A stretch of 64,000 nt of DNA, from contig NZ_LYPL01000017.1 of assembly GCF_001662075.1 (NCBI RefSeq), positions 49,249 to 113,248 of the forward strand, given 5' to 3'. Under the pieces are notes generated by a model that had not been told where the DNA came from, searched no databases, and worked only from the letters and a program-made list of their open reading frames with translations. Both the position numbers and the translations under genes were made by a program. The stretch's first letter is position 1; every line of letters starts with the position of its first letter. Shown piece by piece: positions 18,573 to 28,434 of this stretch. The DNA comes from Rhizobium bangladeshense (GTDB lineage: Bacteria; Pseudomonadota; Alphaproteobacteria; Rhizobiales; Rhizobiaceae).

Positions 18573-19180
18573 TGTTCTACACGACCGACAGCAACCGTCA
18601 TGGGCTGGCGCATGATCCCTTCAAGGCGATCGTCTCGCCGCGGCCGATCGGCTGGATCGGCAGCAAGGGCAGGGATGGCTCGATCAATCTCGCGCCCTAT
18701 TCCTTCTTCAACGCCGTCGCCGACCGGCCGAAGCTGGTGATGTTTTCTTCGGCTGGTCGCAAACACAGCCAGCGCAACGCCGCCGAGACCGGCGTCTTCA
18801 CCTGCAATTTCGTCAGCCGCGAGCTTGCCGAAAAGATGAACCTTTCCTCGGCCGCACTGCCCTATGGCGCGAGCGAATTCGGCTTCGCCGGACTGACGCC
18901 GAAACAGGCCGAACTTATCGACGCCCCCTATGTCGGCGAGGCTTTCGCGGTGCTCGAATGCAGGGTTACCGAGATCATCGAGCCGAAGGCGCTGTCGGGT
19001 GCGCCGTCCGAAAACGTCATCGTCTTCGGCGAGGTCATCGGCATCCGCATCGACGAGGCGATTGTCAGGGACGGCCGCCTCGACATGTCGATTGCCCGGC
19101 CTGTGGCCCGCATGGGCTACATGGATTACAGCGAGGGCAGCGATGTCTTCGAGATGCTCCGGCCGCGGGTCGAGGGCTGA
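18572..19180 (+). CDS. flavin reductase-like FMN-binding protein
   Basis: 202 residues starting MFYTTDSNRHGLAHDPFKAIV. PRPIGWIGSKGRDGSINLAPYSFFNAV is the signature of the flavoredoxin/flavin reductase-like split-barrel family that binds FMN. Overlap by one base with the nitroreductase gene indicates translational coupling, so the two may form one flavin-dependent redox unit. No substrate can be read from the sequence. Confidence 0.92.
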   Translation: MFYTTDSNRHGLAHDPFKAIVSPRPIGWIGSKGRDGSINLAPYSFFNAVADRPKLVMFSSAGRKHSQRNAAETGVFTCNFVSRELAEKMNLSSAALPYGASEFGFAGLTPKQAELIDAPYVGEAFAVLECRVTEIIEPKALSGAPSENVIVFGEVIGIRIDEAIVRDGRLDMSIARPVARMGYMDYSEGSDVFEMLRPRVEG

Positions 19181-19251
19181 CGCGAAGGCATACAAGGGCT
19201 TAAGAAACATGGTGAACGAATCTTAAACCTTTTACCGCTACGGTCGCAGCA

Positions 19252-20427
19252 ATGAAAGGAACGCGAGGGAATCGCGTTCAAGTGCTGGGGCGTCGCGTGA
19301 TCGTAGAAGCTTTCCTTCGTTGGATCGAAACGGCCAAGACCGGCGATCGGGCCCGGGCCGCGAACGCACTCGGTCGAGCCTATCTGCAATCTCAGATGAA
19401 CGCGGAAGAGCGGACGGCGGCCGAGATGGCAATGACCTTTCTGCTCGACGATCCGTCGCCGCGCGTGCGGCTTGCGCTTGCCGAGGCGGTCGCCTGGTCG
19501 CCCGACGCGCCGCGCAGCCTGGTCCTTTCGCTTGCCGCCGATCAGCCTGAGATTGCCTGCCATGCCGTCACCTGTTCACCGCTTCTGAGCGACGCCGACC
19601 TCGTCGATCTCGCCGCACGCGGCAATGGCGCAACCCGGATGCTGATCGCGGCGAGGGCGCGTGTGACGCGGCCGGTTTCAGCCGCCCTTGCGGAAGTCGG
19701 CGATGAAGAGGAGCTGCTCTGCCTGCTCGAGAACGAGGGCGCTGTCATTTCGAGTCTTTCGTTGAAGCGCATCGCCGAACGGCTCGGCGACTGCTGCGAT
19801 ATCCGCAATCTGCTTCTCGAACGCAGCGATCTTCCGGCCGATGCCCGCCAACTGCTAACCCAGCACGTCAGCAATGCCCTGGTCGGTCTGCCGCTTGTTC
19901 AGGCGGCGGTCGGGCTGCAGCGGCTGCAGCGGATCAGCCGCGAGGCGACGGAAGCGGCGATCGTATCGATTGCCGGCGATATCGCGCCCCGGGAGATACC
20001 CGACCTCGTCGTACATTTGCGAATCAATGGCCGTCTGACGCCGTCCTTCCTGATGCACGCGCTCTGCTGCGGCAAGGTGGACTTCTTCGCCGGAGCGATC
20101 GTCGATCTGACAGGCTGCGGCGAGCGCCGCGTGCGCTCGATCTTGGCCACGGGACGCATGCATGCAGTGCGCGCGCTCTATGAATCCGCCGGCCTGCCGA
20201 GGGATATCAGCGTGATCTTCGTGGAGGCGACGCTTCTGTGGCGCGAGGCGGCGCGGAAGGCGCCGGGCAGCGTGCTCGGCACCGTCTGCGGTCGTCTTCT
20301 CGAAAAATTCCGCCATCACGACGGCGCCCACGGTGCGGTCGGCGAACTGCTCGATATGGTGGAGAAGCTGCATGTCGCCGAACAGCGGCAATCAGCCCGC
20401 GTCTATGCGGCGCTTGCAGCGGCCTAA
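19252..20427 (+). CDS. DUF2336 domain protein
   Basis: 391 residues, largely helical with HEAT-like repeats in the first third (VRLALAEAVAWSPDAPRSLVLSL) and the DUF2336 region after about residue 150. This family is restricted to alphaproteobacteria; Caulobacter relatives have been linked to regulation. The ATG at 19252 lacks a clear ribosome-binding site, while an in-frame GTG at 19297 has GGGG eight bases before it, so the true start may be 45 bases later. The stop codon TAA runs directly into a RIME-type repeat. Confidence 0.85.
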   Translation: MKGTRGNRVQVLGRRVIVEAFLRWIETAKTGDRARAANALGRAYLQSQMNAEERTAAEMAMTFLLDDPSPRVRLALAEAVAWSPDAPRSLVLSLAADQPEIACHAVTCSPLLSDADLVDLAARGNGATRMLIAARARVTRPVSAALAEVGDEEELLCLLENEGAVISSLSLKRIAERLGDCCDIRNLLLERSDLPADARQLLTQHVSNALVGLPLVQAAVGLQRLQRISREATEAAIVSIAGDIAPREIPDLVVHLRINGRLTPSFLMHALCCGKVDFFAGAIVDLTGCGERRVRSILATGRMHAVRALYESAGLPRDISVIFVEATLLWREAARKAPGSVLGTVCGRLLEKFRHHDGAHGAVGELLDMVEKLHVAEQRQSARVYAALAAA

Positions 20428-20526
20428 AGCGCATGGCGATCTTTCAGATTCGCTCCTTGCGCTTTAGCTCTCGGTTTTCACGCATGTCGTTGCCGCAAAA
20501 CCGCGCACACTTTTGCGCGACATGCT
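20428..20526. repeat. RIME-type intergenic repeat, copy B
   Basis: Palindromic mosaic: AAAGCGCATGG..CGCTTTAG, then a linker TCTCGGTTTTCACGCATGTCGTTG, then GCAAAACCGC..TTTTGCGCGACATGC. It shares its linker and end with copies at 1157 and 56976. It fills the whole gap between two convergent genes, touching the stop codons of both. Confidence 0.75.
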
Positions 20527-20943
20527 TTAATCGGCGATCCGTGTCACCACCCAGGAATAGCTGGAGGATACGAAATGCACCGGCTTGGAGAGCGTCTCCT
20601 TGACGTCACGGCCCGATGGAAGATGCGCGCGGACCTGGCCGGCGATATTTTCAGCGAAACTGGCGAGCTTTCCCACGGGTTCTTCGACAGGCTCGGACGC
20701 AGGAATGGGCGCCGGCAAGGGCGCCGGCTTCGGCGGTTCGGCGGCGGCGAGCGCTTTCGGCGGTTCGCAGACGGCGATCACCGAGGGATAGCTGACATTG
20801 GCATAGGCCTTCAGCCGGCGCTCGGCCTCGCCATCGCAGGCGGCAATGGTTTCCCAACGCTTGTCGACTGTCGCGACATAGCTGCACTGGGTGACGGAAT
20901 CGTCGCAACCGAGAATTGTCATCGCGATGAGCACCGCTTGCAT
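20527..20943 (-). CDS. small cysteine-containing hypothetical protein
   Basis: 138 residues. The N-terminus MQAVLIAMTILGCDDSVTQC is short and hydrophobic; four cysteines in the first 60 residues (GCDD, TQC, AACDG, AVCEPP) suggest disulfides after export, although the signal is short. A proline/alanine linker (PPKPAPLPAPIPASEP) leads to a polar C-terminus. AAGGAAG precedes the ATG. The TAA stop lies in the end of RIME copy B. Function unknown. Confidence 0.75.
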   Translation of the reverse strand: MQAVLIAMTILGCDDSVTQCSYVATVDKRWETIAACDGEAERRLKAYANVSYPSVIAVCEPPKALAAAEPPKPAPLPAPIPASEPVEEPVGKLASFAENIAGQVRAHLPSGRDVKETLSKPVHFVSSSYSWVVTRIAD

Positions 20944-21071
20944 ATTCTGCTTCCTTGGCTATTGAACCTCACATCGCCTTAGACGGCGCAATTCCATCCG
21001 AATGAAGGCAAGAGCATTAACTCTTCGTCATCTCATGGAAAAATTGCGCCTCGCAAGCATCGGGAGCCAGC

Positions 21072-21530
21072 ATGTCCGTCACCATTGCCCAAGAGCCGCC
21101 GCGGCAGGAGGGCGTCATCCGCCTTCTCGATCTTTCCGATGCCTATGCGCAATCGCTCTATCCGGCCGAGAGCAACCATCTGGTGGACCTTTCTCTCCTG
21201 GAAAAACCGTCAGTGAGTTTCTTCGTCGCGCGCAGCCATGGCGCAATCGTCGGATGCTGCGCATTGGTGGAGGCCGGCGACGCTACGGCAGAGATCAAGC
21301 GCATGTTCGTCGACCCGCAGGCGAGGGGACTGAGAATCGCCAGCGGACTGATGAACGCTCTGGAGGTGGTCGCAAGGGAAAAGCGGCTGATGGCGATCCG
21401 GCTCGAAACCGGGATCTATCAGCCCGAGGCGATCGCTCTTTATCGCAAATACGGATATCGGGAAATTGAGGCCTTCGGCGCCTATCTGCCGGACCCGCTC
21501 AGCCTGTTCATGGAAAAGCGGCTAAGATAG
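21072..21530 (+). CDS. GNAT family N-acetyltransferase
   Basis: 152 residues with the acetyl-CoA-binding pattern IKRMFVDPQARGLRIASGLMNALEVVAR and the C-terminal IALYRKYGYREIEAFGAY. Moves an acetyl group from acetyl-CoA to an amine; the substrate is not evident. An arginine in RGLRIA stands where many relatives have GIG. It ends 16 bases before a convergent permease gene. Confidence 0.92.
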   Translation: MSVTIAQEPPRQEGVIRLLDLSDAYAQSLYPAESNHLVDLSLLEKPSVSFFVARSHGAIVGCCALVEAGDATAEIKRMFVDPQARGLRIASGLMNALEVVAREKRLMAIRLETGIYQPEAIALYRKYGYREIEAFGAYLPDPLSLFMEKRLR

Positions 21531-21546
21531 CACCGAGAGACCCGGT

Positions 21547-22749
21547 TCAGCCTTCGGCGACGCGGGGAACCGGCTTGGACGGCGGGGCCTGTTCGTCGAT
21601 CACGATCTGCGGCCCGCTCTCGCTGGTCTCGGCGTTGCGGGCCTCGTGGATCCATTCGCGCCAGATGGCGACGATCAGCGCCATCAGCACCGGGCCGATG
21701 AAGAGGCCGAGGAAACCCATCGTCTTGACGCCGCCGACGAGGCCGAAGAAGGTCGGCAGGAAGGGTAGCTTGATCGGGCCGCCGACGAGCTTCGGCCGCA
21801 ATGTCTTGTCGACGATGAAGAGCTCGACTGTGCCCCAGACGAAGAGGCCTACGCCGGCGACATGCGAGCCGCTCGCCAGGAGATAGATCGAGACCAGCGT
21901 GAACGAGAGCGGCGCACCGCCCGGTATCAGCGCCATCACGCCCGTCAGCACGCCGAGCGTCACCGGCGACGGCACGCCGGCGATCCAATAGGCAAGGCCG
22001 AGCACGATGCCTTCGCCGATCGCAATCAGCGTCATGCCCATGACGGTGGAGCTGATTGTCGCCGGAACGACGCGGGAAATGCGTTCCCAACGGTTCGGCA
22101 GGATGCGCTCGCCCAGCATGTCGATCTGCTTGGAGAAGGAGAAGCCGTCGCGATAGACGAAGAACAACGCGATCAGCATGAAGAGCAGCGTCAGCAGAAG
22201 ATGGAAGGCGCCGCCGCCGGCCGCAAGAACGGCACGGTAGATATTGCCGATATGGGCACCGCTGACCGCCTGAATGAGCTCACCAAGGGCGCCCGGGCTG
22301 CCGATATATTTTGTCCAAAGCTCGTCGAGATAGGGGCCGGCAAACGGCAACGCGGCGATCCAGCCAGGTGTCGAGGCCCCCGAACGGTTGGCGTGGATTG
22401 CCCAGGCGAGCCAGGTGCGCACTTCGCCCGTCGTATAGGTGGCCGCAAATCCGATCGGGATGACCAGAAAGGTGACGATCATGATGATGGCGATGGTCGC
22501 GGCGATCGTCGTATTGCCGCCGACACGGGCAAGAAGCTTGCGGTAGAGCGGCCAGCTGGCGAAGCCGATGACGAGGGCGGCCAGCACCGGCACAAGGAAA
22601 CCGTAGAAGAAATAGACGCCGGCGGCGACGATCAGCACCAGCAGCCAGCGCGCCGCGGAGATGGAGGGTATCAGCGGCGTGCGTGTCGGCGCCGACGAGC
22701 CCAGCCATCGCGGTTCATGATTGCTTCTCTGACGGTCAAACACACCCAC
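21547..22749 (-). CDS. AI-2E family permease
   Basis: 400 residues with seven to eight membrane helices (e.g. WLLVLIVAAGVYFFYGFLVPV, LLLTLLFMLIALFFVY and GVLTGVMALIPGGAPLSF). The family is named for TqsA, which affects autoinducer-2 export in E. coli, but other members move Na+ or are uncharacterised. The motif PGGAPLSF and KTLRPKLVGG-IKLPFLPTFFG are family marks. The GTG at 22749 has AGAGG five bases upstream; a second in-frame GTG lies six bases later. C-terminal 30 residues are polar and cytoplasmic. Confidence 0.88.
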   Translation of the reverse strand: MGVFDRQRSNHEPRWLGSSAPTRTPLIPSISAARWLLVLIVAAGVYFFYGFLVPVLAALVIGFASWPLYRKLLARVGGNTTIAATIAIIMIVTFLVIPIGFAATYTTGEVRTWLAWAIHANRSGASTPGWIAALPFAGPYLDELWTKYIGSPGALGELIQAVSGAHIGNIYRAVLAAGGGAFHLLLTLLFMLIALFFVYRDGFSFSKQIDMLGERILPNRWERISRVVPATISSTVMGMTLIAIGEGIVLGLAYWIAGVPSPVTLGVLTGVMALIPGGAPLSFTLVSIYLLASGSHVAGVGLFVWGTVELFIVDKTLRPKLVGGPIKLPFLPTFFGLVGGVKTMGFLGLFIGPVLMALIVAIWREWIHEARNAETSESGPQIVIDEQAPPSKPVPRVAEG

Positions 22750-22864
22750 GCGCGCCTCTTCTTATTCTTGTCTTCTGGTTATGGGCTATGAACCCGGCGG
22801 TTTCAAGGTCCGCGCCGTGAAAGCGTTTACAAAGCGTCGCTATTCAGCCATCACAGCTGGTGTC

Positions 22865-24004
22865 TTACTGTTGCGGACGACGCAAAATCTTGAAGGCGTA
22901 GAACTGCGTCTTCTGCGCGGCGGAGAAATTATTGTCCGATCCGAGAATGAGGACGTCGGTTCCATCCTTGGCCTTGCCGAGCGACATGGCCTCGATATTG
23001 TCGGGGACAAGGCCGATTGCTCTGAGATCAAGGATCTGGCTCCTGCGAACCGGGACGACGCGCTGGTCGTTCTTGGCGAGCGAGGCGATGGCGGATATGT
23101 CGGTCGCGTCGGTGAGATCCATCATCATGATCTTGATGTTGTTGCCGACGCCTTCGGCATAGCTTCGCTCGACGGCGAGCAGGCGGTGATCGTCGAGAGC
23201 GAGCATTTCCGACATGCCGTTGTCGTTGCCGCCGTCGGGCTTGGCGGCGGCCTGCGGAATCGGCGAGACCGGGTAGACATATTGCGCCTTCGGCTCGCCG
23301 GTCGCGCCGTCATAGCGGATGATGCGCGACAGGCTGCCCGTGATCAGCGACGGCTTGGGACCGTCCTGGTAGAGGGCGGCTTCGGCGCCGACGAAAACGT
23401 CGCCCGAGGGCGCGACGGCGAGATCCTCAAAGGCGAGATTGTCACGGATGCCAGTCGACTTGTCGATGGTCGGTGCAAAGCCTTCCGGCAGCTTGAATTC
23501 GCGCAGGAAAGTACCGTCCGGCGCAGCGACGCGGATGAAGGGCGGCAGCAGCACCTTGGCGTCGCCTTCGCTGCCCCAATAGATGCCGTCCTTGCCGAAG
23601 CGGATCGATTCCGGATCGACGGTCTTTGCCGCGAAAGGCTCGCCGTTCTTGTCCTTCAGCGTCACGTGCTTGACGACGGAAACACCCTTGAGGCCCGACG
23701 CATCGACATCGATGTCGAGTTCATAGAAGCGGGCCGGGGCCTTGTCCGAGCGATCGTCGCTTATGGCGAGATAGTGGCCGGTGGCGGCATCGAAATCGAG
23801 ACCGGAAATGCCGCCGAATTCGACGCCGTTTTCCATCTGGCCCGTCGGAATGACGAATTCACCGAGATAGGAGAGCGAAATGCCGGCGGCGCAATCGCCG
23901 AAGGGGCAGGCGGTCTCGAAGGTGGCGCCGATATCGCTGGCCCTGACAGTCACGGTGCTGGACAGGAGAACGAAAGCGGCAGTCGCGAGAAAACGCTTGG
24001 TCAT
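22865..24004 (-). CDS. esterase-like activity of phytase family protein, exported
   Basis: 379 residues with a signal peptide (LATAAFVLLSSTVTVRAS). The phytase-like beta-propeller family is indicated by FGGISGLDFDAATGHYLAISDD, DPESIRFGKDGIYWGSEG and NIEAMSLGKAKDGTDVLILGSDNNF. Acidic residues of these motifs can bind calcium. Such proteins are periplasmic or secreted; hydrolysis of phosphate esters is likely but the substrate is unproven. Divergent-side upstream gap is short, and parE lies upstream beyond a terminator. Confidence 0.88.
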   Translation of the reverse strand: MTKRFLATAAFVLLSSTVTVRASDIGATFETACPFGDCAAGISLSYLGEFVIPTGQMENGVEFGGISGLDFDAATGHYLAISDDRSDKAPARFYELDIDVDASGLKGVSVVKHVTLKDKNGEPFAAKTVDPESIRFGKDGIYWGSEGDAKVLLPPFIRVAAPDGTFLREFKLPEGFAPTIDKSTGIRDNLAFEDLAVAPSGDVFVGAEAALYQDGPKPSLITGSLSRIIRYDGATGEPKAQYVYPVSPIPQAAAKPDGGNDNGMSEMLALDDHRLLAVERSYAEGVGNNIKIMMMDLTDATDISAIASLAKNDQRVVPVRRSQILDLRAIGLVPDNIEAMSLGKAKDGTDVLILGSDNNFSAAQKTQFYAFKILRRPQQ

Positions 24005-24155
24005 GGCAAATATCCGGCAAGGGTTGAAAAGGTTCGAACGGACGCCGGCATTCCTCCCCGGGGAGGGCGCGCGCCGACCGCTTCATGCGCCGGTTGTTTG
24101 ACGGAGTTGTTACGGTTCTTCGTCAGTTCCGTGAAATCGCAAATGCTAAAACGCA

Positions 24156-24189
24156 GCGCGCCGATGGCCTGTCGAACTGTTCGGCGCGC
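24156..24189 (-). terminator. probable parE terminator
   Basis: GCGCGCCGA (24156-24164) pairs with TCGGCGCGC (24181-24189). On the minus strand the hairpin follows the parE stop by 11 bases and is followed by TGCGTTTTAGC, a short T tract. Confidence 0.6.
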
Positions 24190-24200
24190 CTGAGTCCTGT

Positions 24201-26291
24201 CTAGATGTCCAGGTTTTCGGCGAAGGCGGCGCGTTCCTGAATGAAGCGGAAGCGGGCTTCGGGCTTGGTGCCCATCAGATCGTCGACGGCGCTGCGTGTG
24301 CCTTCGAAATCCACCTCGTCGATCAGCACCCGGAGCAGGGTGCGCTTGGACGGGTCCATGGTGGTTTCCTTGAGCTGGGCGGGCATCATCTCGCCGAGAC
24401 CTTTGAAGCGGCTGATCTCGACCTTGGCCTTGCCCTTGAATTCCGTCTGCATCAGTTCGGCGCGATGATTGTCATCGCGGGCATAGGCGGATTTCGCCCC
24501 TTGCGTGATCTTGTAGAGTGGCGGAACGGCAAGGAAAAGGTGACCGCCGCGCACCAGCTCCGGCATCTCCTGATAGAAGAAGGTGATGAGCAGCGAAGCG
24601 ATGTGGGCGCCGTCGACGTCGGCATCGGTCATGACGATGATGCGCTCGTAGCGCAGGTCTTCCTGACGGTATTTCGAGCGCGTGCCGCAGCCGAGCGCCT
24701 GGATGAGATCGGCGAGCTGCTGGTTGGCGCCCAACTTCTCGCGGCCGGCGCTGGCGACGTTGAGGATCTTGCCGCGCAGTGGCAGGATCGCCTGATTGGC
24801 GCGGTTGCGCGCCTGCTTGGCTGAGCCACCTGCCGAATCGCCCTCGACGATGAAGAGCTCGGCGCCTTCGGCGGTATTCTGCGAGCAGTCGGCGAGCTTA
24901 CCGGGCAGGCGCAGCTTGCGCACCGCCGTCTTGCGGTTGACTTCCTTTTCCTTGCGGCGGCGCAGGCGCTCCTCGGCGCGCTCGATCACCCAGTCGAGCA
25001 GCTTGGCCGCTTCGTTCGGATTGTCGGCGAGATAGTGGTCGAAGGGGTCGCGCAGCGCATTCTCGACGATGCGCTGGGCCTCGACGGTGGCCAGCTTGTC
25101 CTTGGTCTGGCCGACGAATTCCGGCTCGCGGATGAAGACCGACAGCATGCCAACGGCCGAGATCATCACGTCGTCGGTGGTGATCTGCGCGGCACGCTTG
25201 TTCTGCGTCAGTTCGGCATAGGCCTTCAGCCCCTTGGTCAGCGCGATGCGCAAGCCTGCCTCGTGCGTGCCGCCTTCCGGGGTCGGAATGGTGTTGCAAT
25301 AGGAATGCACCTGCGGATCGCCACCATACCAGGTGATCGCCCATTCCATCGAGCCGTGACCGCTGGCCTTCTCGGTCTTGCCGGCGAAGATCTCGCGGGT
25401 GACGGTGAACTCCTTGCCCATCGTCGCCTGGAGATAGTCCTTGAGGCCGCCGGGGAAATGGAAGGTGGCCTTATCAGGCACCTCGGACCCTTCCGGCAGA
25501 ACGCCGGGCTCGCAGCTCCAGCGGATCTCGACGCCACCGAAGAGGTAAGCCTTGGAGCGCGCCATGCGAAAGACGCGGGCGGCGTCGAACTTCATATGCT
25601 CGCCGAAGATCTGGACGTCGGGATGGAAGCGCACGCGGGTGCCGCGGCGATTGTGGACGTCGCCCAATTCCTCGAGCCCGCCCTGCGGCAGGCCGCGGGA
25701 GAAGCGCTGGCGGTAGAGCTTGCGGTTGCGCGCCACCTCGACCTCGAGGAAGTCGGACAGCGCGTTGACGACCGAGACGCCGACGCCGTGCAGACCGCCC
25801 GATGTCTCATAGGCCTTGCCGTCGAACTTGCCGCCGGCATGCAGCTTGGTCATGATGACTTCGAGCGTCGATTTGCCCGGAACCTGCGGATGGTTCTCGA
25901 CGGGAATGCCGCGGCCGTTATCGGTGACGGTGAGATATCCCTGCAGATCGAGATGCACTTCGATGAAATTGGCGTGTCCGGCGACCGCCTCGTCCATCGC
26001 ATTGTCGATGACTTCGGCAAAGAGATGATGCAGCGCCTTTTCGTCGGTGCCGCCGATATACATGCCCGGGCGCATGCGCACCGGCTCGAGGCCCTCGAGG
26101 ACGCGGATCGACGAGGCGCCGTATTCGTCCGAATTCGATCCGGCGGGCGCCGGGCGTGCAGAGGCGGAGGGCGGCGTCGCGGCGATGGCCGCTGCGGCCG
26201 CTGGCCGCTCGGCCGGCGCTACGGGCTTCTGTGCCTCCTCGCGTTTTTCAGAAAGGGGCAGTCCGGAAAAAAGGTCGTTGCTGTCGTCCAT
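24201..26291 (-). CDS. parE: DNA topoisomerase IV subunit B
   Basis: 696 residues from the ATG at 26291. GHKL ATPase motifs EVIDNAMDEAV, VTDNGRGIPVE and HGVGVSVVNALS, then the TOPRIM motifs EGDSAGGSAKQ and DADVDGAHIASLL. ParE with ParC decatenates daughter chromosomes. It is assigned as ParE and not GyrB because of its length near 700 and the absence of the long GyrB insertion. An Ala/Pro-rich leader of about 60 residues precedes the ATPase domain. Longer open frame to 26441 adds residues unlike the family. Target of coumarin and quinolone-type inhibitors (family knowledge). Confidence 0.95.
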   Translation of the reverse strand: MDDSNDLFSGLPLSEKREEAQKPVAPAERPAAAAAIAATPPSASARPAPAGSNSDEYGASSIRVLEGLEPVRMRPGMYIGGTDEKALHHLFAEVIDNAMDEAVAGHANFIEVHLDLQGYLTVTDNGRGIPVENHPQVPGKSTLEVIMTKLHAGGKFDGKAYETSGGLHGVGVSVVNALSDFLEVEVARNRKLYRQRFSRGLPQGGLEELGDVHNRRGTRVRFHPDVQIFGEHMKFDAARVFRMARSKAYLFGGVEIRWSCEPGVLPEGSEVPDKATFHFPGGLKDYLQATMGKEFTVTREIFAGKTEKASGHGSMEWAITWYGGDPQVHSYCNTIPTPEGGTHEAGLRIALTKGLKAYAELTQNKRAAQITTDDVMISAVGMLSVFIREPEFVGQTKDKLATVEAQRIVENALRDPFDHYLADNPNEAAKLLDWVIERAEERLRRRKEKEVNRKTAVRKLRLPGKLADCSQNTAEGAELFIVEGDSAGGSAKQARNRANQAILPLRGKILNVASAGREKLGANQQLADLIQALGCGTRSKYRQEDLRYERIIVMTDADVDGAHIASLLITFFYQEMPELVRGGHLFLAVPPLYKITQGAKSAYARDDNHRAELMQTEFKGKAKVEISRFKGLGEMMPAQLKETTMDPSKRTLLRVLIDEVDFEGTRSAVDDLMGTKPEARFRFIQERAAFAENLDI

Positions 26292-26499
26292 GGAGCCGTT
26301 CAGATCTTCATCCTGTCTTGGGCTTGCATCCGCCGCCGACCCAAAATCACCGCATTTCATGTCACGTTTGCGAATCGGGCAGATTCTGCCAGAAAGCACC
26401 TCTATACGCGACACCGCCAATTCTGGCGGAGTTTGACACATGATTTGCGTTGCCGGGCGCGGAATGGCAAGCGGCGGCAGGCTTCAGGAAACCATCCGC

Positions 26500-27399
26500 A
26501 TGCGAATGTCCACAAGTGATTGCACCGTTATATCAGCAATTGCGGCGTTTTTCCTGTCCGGGGTGGTGCTGTTATCAGGCGGGCCGGCGCAGGCGGCCGG
26601 CCCGCTGGGGCCTTTCAAGGACGATCTGTTCTCGAAGCAGACCGTCCTGCAGACTGGCGACGATGGTGCCTTCGAGGTCATCGACTACGATGAGATGCGC
26701 GATATCAACGGCCGCGACCAGATCCCGCAGAAGCGGGTGCAGCAGAAATATGTGGCGCTCGGCATCCGCAAGGCCCAGGCGGACGAAACGCTCTCCCTTG
26801 ACGGCATCAGCCTCGATGTCACCAGGGTGGGACCGGCGAAAAATGCCGCTTTCACGGTGATTTTCATCCACGGCCGCGACGGCGACCGCCGGCTCGGGGC
26901 CAACGACTACAGCTTCGGCGGCAATTTCAACCGGCTGAAGAACCTCGCCGCCGGCAATGGCGGCGTTTACTATTCGCCGACGGTGAAGAGCTTCGACAGC
27001 AACGGCGTTGCCGCCATCGCCGGCCTCATCCGCTATGCCAGCGCCCAATCGCCCGGCCGGCCGGTCATCCTGTCCTGCGCCTCGATGGGCAGCCAGGTCT
27101 GCTGGGGCATTGCCCGCGACGAGGGCAGCGTCAAGCGGCTGAAGGGCATGCTTGTCATGAGCGGGGTTACCGATCCCGATTTCACCAGAAGCGCCTTCTA
27201 CCGGGCGAAACTGCCGCTATGGTTCGCGCATGGCAGCCGCGATCCGGTCTATGCCGCCAACGACCAGCAGGCGCTGTTCGAAAGACTGCACAAGGCAAAA
27301 TATCCGACGCACTTCACGCTGTTTCAGACCGGCAATCACGGAACGCCGATCCGGATGATCGACTGGCGCAGGGTGTTGAACTGGATTCTTGCGGCTTAG
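26500..27399 (+). CDS. exported alpha/beta hydrolase
   Basis: 299 residues with a signal peptide (FFLSGVVLLSGGPAQAAGP). VIFIHGRDGDRR is the oxyanion region, SCASMGSQVCWG the nucleophile elbow (Ser in ASMGS, where the first position of GxSxG is Ala), GSRDPVYAAND carries the acid and TGNHGTPIRM the His. Probably a periplasmic esterase or lipase-like enzyme. Substrate unknown. Divergent from parE; the ATG at 26500 (or 26506) suits the signal peptide, while an in-frame start at 26440 does not. Confidence 0.8.
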   Translation: MRMSTSDCTVISAIAAFFLSGVVLLSGGPAQAAGPLGPFKDDLFSKQTVLQTGDDGAFEVIDYDEMRDINGRDQIPQKRVQQKYVALGIRKAQADETLSLDGISLDVTRVGPAKNAAFTVIFIHGRDGDRRLGANDYSFGGNFNRLKNLAAGNGGVYYSPTVKSFDSNGVAAIAGLIRYASAQSPGRPVILSCASMGSQVCWGIARDEGSVKRLKGMLVMSGVTDPDFTRSAFYRAKLPLWFAHGSRDPVYAANDQQALFERLHKAKYPTHFTLFQTGNHGTPIRMIDWRRVLNWILAA

Positions 27400-27525
27400 C
27401 GGCGGATTTTCGGCAAAATTTGCCTGGGATCGCCGAGATTCCCCTTACGTCAAGGGCATGATGCTTTTCTTTGCCGCAAGCTTTTGATATGGCCGCAGGC
27501 ATAAGCAGATTTAGGGAAGGCCGGC

Positions 27526-28296
27526 ATGACACCTGACGTGCGCCCGCTCGTGGCGGGAAATTGGAAAATGAACGGCACCCGTGCCTCTCTGGATCAGATC
27601 AAGGCGATCGCCGAGGGTGTTCGCCCGCCGCTCGCCGATAAGGTCGAGGCACTGATCTGCCCACCTGCGACGCTGCTCTATGTGGCGACCGCGCTTTGCA
27701 CCGACAGCCCGCTTTCAATCGGCGCGCAGGACTGCCATCAGAAGGCGTCCGGGGCACATACCGGCGACATCTCGGCCGAAATGATCGCCGACAGTTTCGG
27801 CACCTATGTGATCGTCGGCCATTCCGAGCGCCGCACCGACCACGCCGAAACAGACCATCTGGTGCGCGCCAAGGCGGAGGCCGCCTTTGCCGCCGGGCTG
27901 ACCGCGATCATCTGCATCGGCGAGACGGCGGACGAACGCCGCGCGGGTCAGGCGCTCGACATCATCAAGCGCCAGCTTTCGGCCTCCGTTCCGGATGGCG
28001 CAACCGCCGAAAATACGGTTATCGCCTATGAGCCGATCTGGGCGATCGGTACCGGTGTGACGCCGACATCGGGCGACGTGGAAAAGGCGCATGCCTTCAT
28101 GCGCGCCGAAATGGCGGCGCGCTTCGGCGACCAGGGCCGCAAGATGCGCCTTCTCTATGGCGGCTCGGTCAAGCCGGCCAATGCCGGCGAACTGATGGGC
28201 ATTGCCAATGTCGACGGCGCGCTAATCGGCGGGGCGAGCTTGAAAGCCGCCGACTTCCTCGCCATCTACCGGGCCTACGAGGCGCTGCTCGCCTGA
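27526..28296 (+). CDS. tpiA: triosephosphate isomerase
   Basis: 256 residues. Lys of NWKMNG, His of IVGHSERR, Glu of AYEPIWAIGTG and the phosphate loop YGGSVKP are all present. Interconverts dihydroxyacetone phosphate and glyceraldehyde 3-phosphate in glycolysis and gluconeogenesis. Followed by secG after 138 bases and then pyrG, a common alphaproteobacterial order. A weak AAGGGAAGG lies before the ATG. Confidence 0.98.
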   Translation: MTPDVRPLVAGNWKMNGTRASLDQIKAIAEGVRPPLADKVEALICPPATLLYVATALCTDSPLSIGAQDCHQKASGAHTGDISAEMIADSFGTYVIVGHSERRTDHAETDHLVRAKAEAAFAAGLTAIICIGETADERRAGQALDIIKRQLSASVPDGATAENTVIAYEPIWAIGTGVTPTSGDVEKAHAFMRAEMAARFGDQGRKMRLLYGGSVKPANAGELMGIANVDGALIGGASLKAADFLAIYRAYEALLA

Positions 28297-28434
28297 GGCG
28301 TTGTTTATTCCCGGGTTATTCGTTCAATCCGGGTCGTATTCTCGGCCGAAGGGCTTGGAATAGATGAACGCCTCATGTAAAGAGCCGCCAGAATTTTTAA
28401 TTATGTCCGTCTTCCGGCGGGCAGGACTGGACCC

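Noticed and set aside
25035..26519. Long plus-strand open frame (494 codons) antisense to parE
   Set aside because: The minus strand encodes a complete ParE with all motifs; the plus-strand product is Arg/Gly/Ala-rich without motifs, a usual shadow in high-GC DNA.
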